The position numbers were made by a program, and so were the translations under genes. A DNA stretch of 23,973 bases from JBEKSX01 sp049516635 (GTDB lineage: Bacteria > Bacteroidota > Ignavibacteria > Tepidaquicellales > OLB5), in NCBI GenBank assembly GCA_049516635.1, contig JBEKSX010000045.1, positions 1-23,973 of the forward strand. Direction: 5' to 3'. The notes under the pieces were generated by a model, which was not told the DNA's origin, did not search any database, and was given only the letters and a program-made list of their open reading frames with translations. How positions within the stretch are numbered: position 1 is the stretch's first letter; each line of letters opens with the position of its first letter. Shown in pieces: positions 13,413-22,377 of the stretch.

Positions 13413-14126
13413 TTAATTCAGCAAATTCCGAATTGCGTTTATGTAATGGCGGTAGGTCCACGGGTCCCAGATAATGTTTCGGGCGCTGAATATATTTTCT
13501 ATCGAGATGCTGCAGTCTTCATCCATCAGAGGTTTGTCCACGTTGTCAGTCCAGACTTCTTTCATATCCTCAAACCTATTGTTTTCATCATCGGGAAATG
13601 AATAATATTTCCTGTCTTTAACTATAAGATAAACACCTTCGTCACGGGGTAATAATGATGCAGTCCATTTCGACAGAGGAACCGGCGAGTCCTGTGTAGA
13701 GGGATCGATAACGATCGAGTCAATCCCGAGTGAATGAAAAAATATTATCATCGGTGCAACATGATAGCCCCATCTCTCACATTCACCATCGTAACTAAGA
13801 TAAATATTTTCTTTGAATCTGTATTTTTCCGACATCGATGTTCTTTTGTAATTTGCAAACATCCACACTTTTGCGACCTTTACTCCCGCGAACCTCTTTT
13901 CAATTATGGCAGAGATAAGATGAGCTCTGGCATCACAGTTATTGCAGTCATCAAAATCTATGAAAGTGAGAGTGGATTCGACGTAATTATAGATGGAGTC
14001 GGAAAGGGTGACATTTATATTACTGTGAGGTACCTGATCGGAAAATCTGCTGTATTCAATCTTCCCGGTCTGCTGTGTATATACCGTTAAGCTGGCAAAT
14101 AAAAATAATAAGACAGAATATCTCAT
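13413..14126 (-). CDS. Secreted protein-glutaminase-like protein
   Basis: A 237-aa exported protein (signal peptide MRYSVLLFLFASLTVYTQQ). The core carries the three blocks of bacterial protein-glutaminase (the Chryseobacterium enzyme, Gln_deamidase family): CDARAHLISAII (C64, matching CYARAHKM), GYHVAPMIIFF (H122, matching YHVAILV) and SIVIDPSTQDSPVP (D141, matching IIDPS). The 19-residue step from His to Asp is close to that of the known enzyme. Protein-glutaminase deamidates glutamine side chains in proteins through a Cys-His-Asp triad related to transglutaminases. A second cysteine three residues earlier (CNNC) is unusual. No large pro-region is evident between the signal and the core. Substrates are unknown: host, prey or own envelope proteins are all possible. 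A terminator precedes the gene (14186-14217), so it is transcribed separately from the FecR-like gene. Confidence 0.75.
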   Translation of the reverse strand: MRYSVLLFLFASLTVYTQQTGKIEYSRFSDQVPHSNINVTLSDSIYNYVESTLTFIDFDDCNNCDARAHLISAIIEKRFAGVKVAKVWMFANYKRTSMSEKYRFKENIYLSYDGECERWGYHVAPMIIFFHSLGIDSIVIDPSTQDSPVPLSKWTASLLPRDEGVYLIVKDRKYYSFPDDENNRFEDMKEVWTDNVDKPLMDEDCSISIENIFSARNIIWDPWTYRHYINAIRNLLN

Positions 14127-14185
14127 AATTTACACTACAAAATTACGCTATCTATGAGAAAACAACAATGAAAAAGAATGTGCAA

Positions 14186-14217
14186 TAAAAAAGCCGGTCA
14201 GATAATACTCACCGGCT
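14186..14217 (-). terminator. Intrinsic terminator of the FecR-like gene
   Basis: On the minus strand: AGCCGGT, 12-base loop, ACCGGCT (14192-14217), followed by a T6 run (14186-14191). It begins 25 bp after the stop of the 325-aa gene. The stem closely resembles the rRNA operon terminator at 23209-23239. Confidence 0.8.
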
Positions 14218-14241
14218 GAAATTGATTCTGCAATAATACTC

Positions 14242-15219
14242 TTATTTATTAATGATATTTTCCCACCATCTATCATCGTTTGATTCGATCGGCTCAACTT
14301 TGAGAACGCCGTTCGAATTTGTGCATTTATTACCCACCTCCACCGTTACCGGGAGTATATTTTCGGCAGTGTTCACCATATTTTGTGTTTCCTCTTTAAG
14401 TTTCTTCTGCAATTCCTCCATTGTTATTTTACCGTCCTTGTAATCCTGGGTGAGCTGCTGCATTTCCTGAGCTTTGGATTTCCCTTCACCTTTGTTTTGA
14501 CCCGTATATGGTACGCTGACTTTTACTTTGCCTTCATACACTTTTATTATATCCGCAGTATCGTTTCCGGATGCACTGACCTCAATTGAGAACTGTGTAT
14601 GCAAATCGTTTATTATTGAATTGGCAGTGTTAAATACCATTAGACCAACGTCATGGGTGAGCTGATGTAAATCTTGAATTATCTGATTCGCTTTTTCCCC
14701 CATATTGACAAGTATTTTACCTTTTTTAAGATCTACCTTCATCTGCCCGATATCTAATTTCTTCTTCATTGCGGTACATAAGTCTGTTAGTATTGGTAGA
14801 TTAAGTGTAGAATTGGGTCCCAGCGCAAATTCCGTTATAACATCAGCTTTCGAATCACCTGTGATCAGTAAAATCGAGATTTCTCCGTTAGGACCGGTTT
14901 TTACAGCTGTGCCTTCTTGAAGCATATCGCGTGCTTTCAATGTATCGGCGTGTTTTGCAACCCACCCTGTATCACGTTGTCCGCAGATATTCGAAATTTT
15001 CCTTTTTAAAATCTCTCCTGATGCATCCACAGCGTAGTTGACAATAATCCGGCATGACTCATCCGATATTTTTATGACATCGGAGCTCTCCTCCGCTCCG
15101 TCAAATAACAATGAATCTCTGTCACCGTTGTAAAAAACAGGGATATGTTTTGGGTTTGAGTATATGCTTACAGAAATGAACACTAAAGCAAAGAAAATTA
15201 TAAATTTAATATTCTTCAT
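14242..15219 (-). CDS. Secreted FecR-domain-like protein
   Basis: A 325-aa protein with signal peptide MKNIKFIIFFALVFISVSIY. Residues about 90-265 follow the FecR fold: ARDMLQEGTAVKTGPNGEIS (an LxxGxxIxTGxxGxxxL-type start), FALGPNSTLNLP (the LxPxS step), MKVDLKKGKILVNMGE (the LxxGxxxV step) and, after a long insertion, IKVYEGKVKVSVP (the VxEGxVxV step). A charged coiled-coil-like stretch follows (KSKAQEMQQLTQDYKDGKIT, then MEELQKKLKEET, about 252-283). In classical FecR the domain follows a membrane anchor and senses TonB receptors, with a sigma factor next door. Here there is neither anti-sigma domain nor sigma gene, so this belongs to the free-standing secreted FecR-like proteins of unknown role. 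Confidence 0.7.
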   Translation of the reverse strand: MKNIKFIIFFALVFISVSIYSNPKHIPVFYNGDRDSLLFDGAEESSDVIKISDESCRIIVNYAVDASGEILKRKISNICGQRDTGWVAKHADTLKARDMLQEGTAVKTGPNGEISILLITGDSKADVITEFALGPNSTLNLPILTDLCTAMKKKLDIGQMKVDLKKGKILVNMGEKANQIIQDLHQLTHDVGLMVFNTANSIINDLHTQFSIEVSASGNDTADIIKVYEGKVKVSVPYTGQNKGEGKSKAQEMQQLTQDYKDGKITMEELQKKLKEETQNMVNTAENILPVTVEVGNKCTNSNGVLKVEPIESNDDRWWENIINK

Positions 15220-15443
15220 AGCTTAAGTAATTAAAATTATTATAAAATCGAAGTTTTTGAACTAAACGTGAGAAAGACAGCAAGTTATATAACAGAATAA
15301 CATTTCGTATAATAATTAAATTCCATCAGCATAATATTTTTGAGAATACAATCGGGCGGGAAGATTATAATGGATGAGTTTTAACCGAACATGAAAGAAA
15401 TTTCTACACAAACAAATCCTACTAACTGGAGACTTTAGACGGG

Positions 15444-17240
15444 TCAGTGATATCTTCTCAGGTATGAGGACATATCATTAATAATTATTCCCTTCGGATC
15501 ATCCGTTAATTTCCTGTTCAGCTCTACATCCGCAAAATTCTTGTGGTTTTTATAGCTTTCGTCGAGGTAAGTTCTGTTGAAGATGAAATTGTAAGGAGTT
15601 ATATAATAATAGGCGTATTTATTAATCAGATCGTTGAACTTCGGAATATTTCTAACAAATAGGAATGACCTGTCATCCCAGTAGATAAGCTTCCATTTAA
15701 CGTCTGCCAGGGAGAGATAGGAAATTATCCCGAACTTTATCTCTGAGGCATTAATTGTCATATATGGCGTGCTGTACATAACATAATCGATTCCCAGGGT
15801 ATCCAGCAAAAATTCATAACCCTGCTCTTTTAAATTGATATTTTTATATAGTGAGTATATTCTGTCATTTAAATTCCTGCTGTCTATGAAGTTTTTGCTC
15901 TCCGGGAATTCCCAGATGAAGTAACCTCCTATCTTAAGACTATTGAAGGGTTTTGTTCCTATCTTATCAATGTTCTCTTTCTTTATAAAATCAAACATTG
16001 ACTTTGGAAAGAACTTCTCGTTCACGCCGAAACCTGTCTCACGAAAATAATTCCCCAGGTAATCTTTATAAAGTGTATTATCATAGGTTTTAACTATCAG
16101 AAAAACCAAACATACTATTATCACTATTTTAGTGTATAAGGAATTTAAGAATTTATTGAACTTTGTTCTTTCGAAAAGACTGTTCAACGCCAGCATCCAC
16201 ATAATGAATATGATTATCAGGTAATCCGACATAAATCTCATACCCTGTACTGAATAAATGCCTGTCACGATATACAGCAGTGCCGGGAAAAGATCTTTTT
16301 TCTTCACCGAATAGTAAAGTAACAGCACTCCGGTTATTAAAAAGAAAATGTATATCCTGACATAATAGTACGAGATAGTTATTGAACTGAACTGTGATTT
16401 CCATTCATTAATGTCCTCAAGCATCTGCATTTGCGGATGGGCGAATGTATACAGGTAAGTATCTATAAAATGTGGGTTTATCAACAATGCAATTATCGAA
16501 ATAACGAATGAGCAGAGCAAATATTTATTCCCTTTTTTTCTCTCATCGGTGTTCTCTTTCTTATTGATTATAAAATAATCTGCTTCTGCAGATATGATGT
16601 ACAAAGCGAATATCAATATCCCGAGCAAAACACCCATGTGTATGTTAGCCCAGATCAGGAATATCACGGGCAGTATCACCAGGATATTTTTTTTACCGGA
16701 ATAGTTGTACTTAATGCGGAAGAAAAGAAAAAGAATTATGATTAGAAATAAATAAGTAGCGATCTGCGGTCTTATGCTGAATCTTCCAAGCACTCCAAAG
16801 ACGATCACGACCGAGAATGGAATGACCAGCGAAAGGGAAACATTGTTTTTCCATAATAAATATATTATGAAAGCAAATGTTATCAGTATTATTATTGTTC
16901 TGAAGATCGATAATGTATAATACCCGCCGATATTATACAACAGATAGGTCAATACATCCCATCCCCATTCGAACGGTATCCATTTTAATCCGTACGTAAT
17001 ATAACCGAATACATCCGTTGATGGTATATACCCGTTCTGAATTAAAAATCTTCCCGTAGCAAGATGCCAGAAAGTATCATCATCAAGGAATATCTTAAAT
17101 GAGGTTATGATCGATAAGAATGTGAAAAATGAAGCAAGTAAGAAATAATCAATTATCTTTAACCTATCATAGATTATGACCGGTGCTTGCTCTTTTGCAT
17201 CATTAGATTTCTCCTTACTTACCGGGATGTGTTTTTTCAA
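15444..17240 (-). CDS. GT-C-like polytopic membrane protein
   Basis: A 598-aa protein with about 10-12 transmembrane helices in residues 30-400 and a soluble C-terminal domain of about 190 residues. The first loop has FLDDDTFWHLATGRFLIQNG followed by YIPSTDVFGYITYGLKWIPF. An acidic pair after helix 1 and a D-x-F-x-H-L signature are typical of GT-C membrane glycosyltransferases that use polyprenyl-phosphate sugars. The motif RFSIRPQIATYLFL (about 152-165) is shared by an uncharacterised GT-C-like group. The C-terminal part (SLKIGGYFIWEFPESKNFID ... LGIDYVMYS) is the conserved soluble tail of that group. Probable role: sugar transfer to protein or lipid at the periplasmic face, not proven. It stands alone, with about 220 bp before the next minus gene. 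Confidence 0.72.
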   Translation of the reverse strand: MKKHIPVSKEKSNDAKEQAPVIIYDRLKIIDYFLLASFFTFLSIITSFKIFLDDDTFWHLATGRFLIQNGYIPSTDVFGYITYGLKWIPFEWGWDVLTYLLYNIGGYYTLSIFRTIIILITFAFIIYLLWKNNVSLSLVIPFSVVIVFGVLGRFSIRPQIATYLFLIIILFLFFRIKYNYSGKKNILVILPVIFLIWANIHMGVLLGILIFALYIISAEADYFIINKKENTDERKKGNKYLLCSFVISIIALLINPHFIDTYLYTFAHPQMQMLEDINEWKSQFSSITISYYYVRIYIFFLITGVLLLYYSVKKKDLFPALLYIVTGIYSVQGMRFMSDYLIIIFIMWMLALNSLFERTKFNKFLNSLYTKIVIIVCLVFLIVKTYDNTLYKDYLGNYFRETGFGVNEKFFPKSMFDFIKKENIDKIGTKPFNSLKIGGYFIWEFPESKNFIDSRNLNDRIYSLYKNINLKEQGYEFLLDTLGIDYVMYSTPYMTINASEIKFGIISYLSLADVKWKLIYWDDRSFLFVRNIPKFNDLINKYAYYYITPYNFIFNRTYLDESYKNHKNFADVELNRKLTDDPKGIIINDMSSYLRRYH

Positions 17241-17402
17241 CTTTTATCTTTCGTAATCATTTGTTGAAAATAACCAACTATTCGAAAAGATTAAAGGATA
17301 GGATTGTTACCGATGAAACTTATTCATCTCACATCTGCTGTTCCTCTAACAAAATCCTACGGACTAGTTTCGTTAATCGCATCATTCATGAGTACTGTAA
17401 TT

Positions 17403-18068
17403 CTACTCAACGTTATTCGGCCTGCTGCGAACATTCTTATTCCGCAATATGATGTGAGCAATTAAGTAAAGCATGAGCCCAGCAATAAGCGAACCCCACT
17501 TATAAGGTAGAGGATATTTTTCGTAGAACATCGCATTGGTATCGCACATAAACGAATAAAGTATGAAAATCGAACCCAGAAGCACAATGATCCAATGTAT
17601 AAGATGCGGTTTAACATTATATCCTTTGTCAAATATCCCTGTGATATCAATTCCAATCCCGATCATCACCAATGAGACCAGGACTGGCGCCAGCACGGGA
17701 GCTATCCATGGGACAGGAATGAGAAACAGTATATCCGGCTCAACGATAGATGTTGGCCAGTTGATCGCCGCCTTCAGCCAGATGTAGAAAAATATGTCCC
17801 ATGTGCCGAAGATAACAAGGAAATACCCGAAACCTTCCCAGAACTTTTTGCTTAAGAGAGCGCCGATGGAAACCATAATTACCAGAGTTGCAAATTCCCT
17901 TATAACTTCTATATACAGAAGCAGGTCAACATGTTTCTTTATAGGAAAATGGAATCCCTGCGGATAATATATCTGGCGCAGGTAAATCACCACAGCTGAC
18001 TCCACGTATGCAAAAGCCGCCGTAAAGATGAAAATAAGGATTATCTTTTTATAAAACTTCCTGTCCAT
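17403..18068 (-). CDS. Conserved six-helix membrane protein, function unknown
   Basis: A 221-aa protein with about six transmembrane helices. It matches an uncharacterised family recognisable by AYVESAVVIYLRQIYYPQGF (20-39, end of helix 1), EVIREFATLVIMVSIGALL (54-72), FGTWDIFFYIWLKAAINWP (about 86-104) and DILFLIPVPWIAPVLAPVLV. The paired acidic and aromatic residues inside the membrane (E23, E57, D90) are conserved in this family in my recollection and suggest a transport or metal-related role, but no member known to me has an established function. The end at 17403 is near the start of the GT-C-like gene, with a 162-bp gap. Confidence 0.75.
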   Translation of the reverse strand: MDRKFYKKIILIFIFTAAFAYVESAVVIYLRQIYYPQGFHFPIKKHVDLLLYIEVIREFATLVIMVSIGALLSKKFWEGFGYFLVIFGTWDIFFYIWLKAAINWPTSIVEPDILFLIPVPWIAPVLAPVLVSLVMIGIGIDITGIFDKGYNVKPHLIHWIIVLLGSIFILYSFMCDTNAMFYEKYPLPYKWGSLIAGLMLYLIAHIILRNKNVRSRPNNVE

Positions 18069-18396
18069 GCTCTAAGAAACGAAAATACAAACAGATAATT
18101 GACCATACAAGCTACCATATGGGTCAGTTTATAGTTATGCGGCGGCTGGTTGGCAAGTGGAAGTGAATTGGAGTTCGTATTGTGTAGTCGGGTCTTCCTG
18201 ACTCCTACCAAAGGCAGGCAAGAGAATCGTGTCGGGAGAGGAACTCTCTATAGGAGTCCTTCAGACCCGACACCACACTATAAATAATTAGAGAAAGAAC
18301 TATCTTTGATGGGTTATTCATATCTGTAGTTATGTAAGTTTATTTACATATCTATTATTATATAAATCATTAATTTATATTTTATAACTATGATAA
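18069..18396. other. Intergenic stretch between divergent genes, with a repeat
   Basis: This gap separates the start of the six-helix protein gene (minus) from the radical SAM gene (plus), so it should contain both promoters. The middle is occupied by the palindromic repeat at 18181-18283. The final 90 bp before 18397 are very AT-rich; no promoter box stands out. Confidence 0.6.
18181..18283. repeat. Composite GTCGGGTCT / AGACCCGAC repeat
   Basis: An inner element with perfect arms GTGTCGGG (18229-18236) and CCCGACAC (18266-18273) matches the element at 7230-7265. A second left unit, GTGTAGTCGGGTCTTCC then TGACTCC (from 18182), is inverted relative to the right end (GGAGTCCTTCAGACCCGAC). The piece AGGAGTCCTTCAGA resembles the TCCGAAGGA-G-TCCTTCGGA family. 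Confidence 0.65.
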
Positions 18397-19779
18397 ATGA
18401 AAATAGAAAGGAAAAGAATGAAACTGCTTTTAGTTTCACCTTGCCAGTATGAACATCGCCGGCTTCACGTTTCGCTGAGAATACCGCAGATCTCACTCAA
18501 TATTATTGCAGCTCTCACGCCGTCTTATTACGAAATTAAGATTGTTGAAGAAGAAATCGAAGTTGTTAATTTCGACGAAGATTGTGACATAGTCGGTATC
18601 AGCACGATGACTGCAAATGCTCCAAGAGCTTATAAGATGGCAATGGAGTTCAAAAAAAGAGGGAAGACGGTCGTCATAGGAGGTGTTCATCCGACAGTTC
18701 TTCCGCATGAATCAATTCAATATGCAGATGCAATTGTGATTGGTGAAGCAGAGGACACGTGGGGGATACTTCTGAACGATTTTGAACAGGGTAAGCTGCA
18801 AAGATTTTATACTTCACACCAACCGGATGCATCACTTTCTCCGCTGCCCAGAAGAGAACTTTCTCAAAAATCTAACGGACTGTTCAATGTGAAGCCTATT
18901 GTTACGACCAGGGGATGTCCTTATGACTGTGACTTCTGTTGTGTACCACAATTTTTTGGAAAGAAACTTCGTTCGCTTCCTGTAGAAAAAGTTGTGGAGG
19001 ACGTTATAGCTTCCAAAGGAAAGATATTTCTTTTCCTTGATGACAATATAATAGGTCATCCGAAATATGCTAAGGAACTTTTCAAAGCACTTATACCGCT
19101 TAAAATAAAATGGGTTGGACAGGCATCTGTATCTTTCGTGAAAGATACAGAACTTATGAAGCTTGCAGCACAAAGCGGATGTGCAGAATTGTTCTTCGGA
19201 TTGGAAAGTGTCTCAACCAGTACATTGAAGAAGATGAGAAAATCCATCAACGAGCTGACAGATAACGAAGAGGCGATTAAAAAAGTAAAGGGTTTTGGGA
19301 TTGTTTTTCATGCATCGATGGTGTTTGGTTTTGATGAAGACGGTAGATCCATCTTCGATGAGACATTAGAGTTTTTAATGAGGAACAAGATTGCATCAGT
19401 GACATTTAACATCCTGACGCCGTATCCGGGTACAAGAATATATGATAGATTCAAAAAAGAAGGAAGATTGATCACTGAGGAATGGCAATATTATGACCAT
19501 AACACAGTCGTATTCAGGCCAAAGAATATGACAACCCAGGAATTATTAGAAGGTCATCTTTATACCAGAAAGCAATTTTACAAGATAAGTTCCATCGTAA
19601 AAAGATTAAGCCATGGTTCACCGCATCCATTGCTTTATATAGCGATGAACTTTGGATATCGAAAATCTATAAAAGAAGATACGAAAAACTTACAGAATGA
19701 GACTACGAGATTGAGGTTGATAGAAAATATCCCTGATATACAATGTGATTTGGCAGTGTGCAATAAGAGTAATATCTAA
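18397..19779 (+). CDS. B12-binding-domain radical SAM protein
   Basis: A 460-aa cytoplasmic iron-sulfur enzyme. The N-terminal Rossmann-like domain (about 8-140) has VGISTMTANAPRAYKMA, VVIGGVHPTVLPHE and DAIVIGEAED, typical of the cobalamin-binding module of BchE/HpnP-like enzymes. The DxHxxG cobalamin-histidine motif is not seen, so cofactor binding would be base-off or absent. The radical SAM core has CPYDCDFC (C174, C178, C181), FLDDNIIGHP, GLESVS (SAM contact) and FGFDEDG, and ends with NILTPYPGTRIYDRF and then a C-terminal DUF4070-like segment (MTTQELLEGHLYTRKQFYKI). Such enzymes methylate or rearrange lipids, antibiotics or pigments; the substrate is unknown. ATG 18418 (MKLLLVSPC, preceded by GGAAAAGA) is a likely alternative start. 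It is of the same broad class as the truncated gene at 4378-4560. Confidence 0.87.
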   Translation: MKIERKRMKLLLVSPCQYEHRRLHVSLRIPQISLNIIAALTPSYYEIKIVEEEIEVVNFDEDCDIVGISTMTANAPRAYKMAMEFKKRGKTVVIGGVHPTVLPHESIQYADAIVIGEAEDTWGILLNDFEQGKLQRFYTSHQPDASLSPLPRRELSQKSNGLFNVKPIVTTRGCPYDCDFCCVPQFFGKKLRSLPVEKVVEDVIASKGKIFLFLDDNIIGHPKYAKELFKALIPLKIKWVGQASVSFVKDTELMKLAAQSGCAELFFGLESVSTSTLKKMRKSINELTDNEEAIKKVKGFGIVFHASMVFGFDEDGRSIFDETLEFLMRNKIASVTFNILTPYPGTRIYDRFKKEGRLITEEWQYYDHNTVVFRPKNMTTQELLEGHLYTRKQFYKISSIVKRLSHGSPHPLLYIAMNFGYRKSIKEDTKNLQNETTRLRLIENIPDIQCDLAVCNKSNI

Positions 19780-19836
19780 AAGAAGCACATATACACAATC
19801 ATTTCGTAATTTAAGATTTAATTAAGGGTATTAAAA

Positions 19837-20124
19837 ATGAAAACTTACATTCTTACTGCGCAAATTAGCACAAATAACCCTAAAGCTATTAAACTTGCTT
19901 TGAAACAGTTAGTGCCCAAAGCATCTATTAGATCAACTGATGAAGGATTTCTTGTAAAGGCAGCAATGCGGGGGGAAACAGCGAAAGATCTGAATCGAAA
20001 CTTACTTTCTGCCCTGCGCCGTGTCGAACGCAAAACCGTTCTGCGGGCAGAATGGAGATCAGGCGGTAAAACAGAGCGTTTCTTTGATTATGTGCCTAAA
20101 GCGTCTAAAATCAATCCAAAGTAA
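19837..20124 (+). CDS. Small conserved-looking protein of unknown function
   Basis: A 95-aa basic protein (MKTYILTAQISTNNPKAIKL ...). Strand-helix-strand-helix periodicity is visible: YILTAQIS, KAIKLALKQLV, GFLVKAAMRGE, AKDLNRNLLSALRRVERK, VLRAEWRSG. This fits a small ferredoxin-like alpha-beta fold. It has many lysines and arginines and no cysteine, so nucleic-acid binding is possible but unsupported. The last 14 bp overlap the 3' end of the convergent YVTN gene. It follows the radical SAM gene by 57 bp. Confidence 0.6.
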   Translation: MKTYILTAQISTNNPKAIKLALKQLVPKASIRSTDEGFLVKAAMRGETAKDLNRNLLSALRRVERKTVLRAEWRSGGKTERFFDYVPKASKINPK

Positions 20125-21139
20125 TTGTTATTCCATTATCAGCAGTTTTTATTGTTGAAATGATCTTATTCGTTTGAATATCGATGACAGCCACTGATGC
20201 GTTCCCCTGATTAGTAACATATGCATATTTCCCGTCCGGTGAAATATCAACCCATGTCGGCATGTAGAATCCGTTTATTGTTGCAGAGATTTCATCGGTT
20301 GCCAGATCTATCACAGTTACTTTGCTATCACTAACATTTGTTACGTAGGCAAATTTGCCGTCCGGGGTTACATCTATTCCCCTTGGGTTCTTGACCGAGC
20401 TTATTCTTTTTACTACAGAATCAGCGCCAACGTCCAGTTTCTCCACTTCGTTAAGATCATAATTAGGGATGTATGCATATTTATAATCAGGTGAAAAGAC
20501 AAGCCCCATCGGTCTGCCTCCGACTTGTATTCTTTTAATTATTTCCTGCTTCACCGGATCAATGACATAAACATAGGGGACAAAGATCTGTGCTTCATAA
20601 ACGAGCTTGCCGTTCTGATAACTAACAGGAAATCCTGTTCCCTCATCGAGTTTCTTAACAAACTCATTTGTTTCTGCATTAAGGAACCATAATCCGTCAG
20701 AAGATTCATGACTGACCAGAACAAATTTGTTATCCTGGGTAACTAAAGCGGCATCGGGATTAGATCCTGCTTTGACGGTTGCGATATGTTTATTGGTCTT
20801 CTTATCAAAGACTACCAGCTCTCCCGCATTAAAACATGTGATATATCCTCTCTCACCATTTGGTGAAAAAGCTATATAATCAGCCCCTTTACTTGCTGGT
20901 ATGATACCGATGACTTTATTGGCATTTAGATCAATGACTGAAACAATATCGTGTGAAATATGCGGAACATAAGCTAATCCATTCTTTCCTATTCCCACAT
21001 ACTTTTCGGATAGATTCTCGTAACTTTGGGGTAATGGGAATTCATTTTTTTCTTCGGGTGCTTTTTTGATATAAAGAACTATCATTATAGTAAGGGCAAT
21101 TGAGAGAATAAAAATGATCGGTAAATAAACTTTGTGCAT
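20111..21139 (-). CDS. YVTN-family beta-propeller protein, membrane-anchored
   Basis: A 342-aa protein with an N-terminal transmembrane segment or uncleaved signal (YLPIIFILSIALTIMIVLYI, 5-24) and then seven propeller blades to the C-terminus. Typical YVTN blades are IAFSPNGERGYITCFNAGEL, LVFSPDYKYAYIPNYDLNEV, IDVTPDGKFAYVTNVSDSKV and VDISPDGKYAYVTNQGNASV, each followed by VxVIDxxTxxI. Such proteins fold as extracytoplasmic seven-bladed propellers that bind proteins or small ligands; some are quinoprotein-like enzymes, but no active-site signature is visible here. The 3' end overlaps the convergent 95-aa gene by 14 bp. The start at 21139 has a 277-bp upstream gap shared with the divergent methyltransferase gene. 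Confidence 0.88.
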   Translation of the reverse strand: MHKVYLPIIFILSIALTIMIVLYIKKAPEEKNEFPLPQSYENLSEKYVGIGKNGLAYVPHISHDIVSVIDLNANKVIGIIPASKGADYIAFSPNGERGYITCFNAGELVVFDKKTNKHIATVKAGSNPDAALVTQDNKFVLVSHESSDGLWFLNAETNEFVKKLDEGTGFPVSYQNGKLVYEAQIFVPYVYVIDPVKQEIIKRIQVGGRPMGLVFSPDYKYAYIPNYDLNEVEKLDVGADSVVKRISSVKNPRGIDVTPDGKFAYVTNVSDSKVTVIDLATDEISATINGFYMPTWVDISPDGKYAYVTNQGNASVAVIDIQTNKIISTIKTADNGITITLD

Positions 21140-21416
21140 TATTAACTCCTTTGATTAATTTATCGGAATTAATTTTTAATTAGACCGGTTAATCCTCAAA
21201 AAAAGAAAGCAAATTAACAACAACGTTTCAGTATTAACAACCTGATTATAAATTAATAATTTACTGCGGAAATGACAAGTTATAAATTATAATTCCGCAA
21301 TGCTGAATCGGTATAATATATCGGACGGACAATGTGATTTTACTTTACGGACATGTTTTATATTTTATTCAATTAATATAAGTAAACCACTTAACTGAGC
21401 TGAATAAACACTAATT

Positions 21417-22343
21417 ATGCAAAAAAACGAGGATATCTGGAGCGAATGGCTGAAAAGACGGAGATTTAGCGGAGATCAAGTCTCCCGCGCATTCGCTTTG
21501 CATCAATATAAAGAACTTGCTCGAAAAATTGTGGATAAGGCAGAGATCTTTGAATCTGCAAAAGTGCTGGATATAGGTGCAGGAGACGGATTGGTAGGTC
21601 TGACGGCACTATCAAAATTAGGTACTAAGGGAAAATTAATTCTTTCTGATATCTCGGAAGCTGCTCTTGCCATTCCAAAAGAAATATTCAATCAAAAGAA
21701 AATTCAGGATGAACGAATTGAATTTTTGATTGCCGGAGCAGAAGACCTTTCTAGCCTGCAGGACAGATCCATTGATAGGGTTGTTATGAGATCGGTATTG
21801 TTGTATGTCAAAGATAAACAATCAGCTTTTAATGAGATATACCGCGTCCTTAAACCAGGCGGCATAGCATCTATTATGGAACCGATCAATCAGAGGCATA
21901 AAGAATTTCGAGAAGGACTTTTTCACGGTTACACATTAGACAGTGAACCGCTCTTAAGCGTTCAAGATCTGCTTCAAAAAGTGATCGATGAATCAAATCG
22001 TCATGTGAATCAAACACAGGGTTCTCTAATTGGCTACAACGAACATGATCTTGTGAATTTAGCAATTAAAGCCGGGTTTGAAGAGATTGAATTAGATTAC
22101 TCTCTATCGCGTAGTTCACAAGTTCACTATGCTTCGTGGGAATTCTTCTTTGATGCAGCTCCCAACCCGCACGCAAAGACGCTGCGAGAGCTAATGAACA
22201 GCGTTTTAACTCCTGCTGAATTTACTGAACTTGAAAATGTTTTAAAGAAAGTGATTCAGCAACCGGGAATTAATACAACCTGCCTTGCACTATTGGTTTT
22301 GAAAAAGAATATTTCTTATTTACTTGGGACAGAGAGCACTTAA
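21417..22343 (+). CDS. Class I SAM-dependent methyltransferase (UbiE-like)
   Basis: A 308-aa protein. Motif I is KVLDIGAGDGLVGLTAL (49-65), the acidic loop LILSDISEAAL, then IEFLIAGAEDLSSLQDRSID (motif II region), RVVMRSVLLYVKDKQSAFNE and RVLKPGGIASIMEPI (motif III). This is the Methyltransf_11/UbiE pattern, with a long C-terminal extension of about 150 residues that includes a helical SYxxxD-like region and a final helix. The N-terminus, WSEWLKRRRFSGDQ, with a tyrosine/lysine helix before motif I, is common in small-molecule methyltransferases. The substrate cannot be read from the sequence. It is an isolated plus-strand gene, divergent from the YVTN gene and convergent with the next gene. 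Confidence 0.85.
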   Translation: MQKNEDIWSEWLKRRRFSGDQVSRAFALHQYKELARKIVDKAEIFESAKVLDIGAGDGLVGLTALSKLGTKGKLILSDISEAALAIPKEIFNQKKIQDERIEFLIAGAEDLSSLQDRSIDRVVMRSVLLYVKDKQSAFNEIYRVLKPGGIASIMEPINQRHKEFREGLFHGYTLDSEPLLSVQDLLQKVIDESNRHVNQTQGSLIGYNEHDLVNLAIKAGFEEIELDYSLSRSSQVHYASWEFFFDAAPNPHAKTLRELMNSVLTPAEFTELENVLKKVIQQPGINTTCLALLVLKKNISYLLGTEST

Positions 22344-22377
22344 GCTGTTCGTTTCCATCAGAAATCCGGTTAATTTC

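Noticed and set aside
14252..14920. Phenylalanine- and serine-rich plus frames opposite the FecR-like gene
   Set aside because: The composition is what antisense reading of lysine- and glutamate-rich codons gives.
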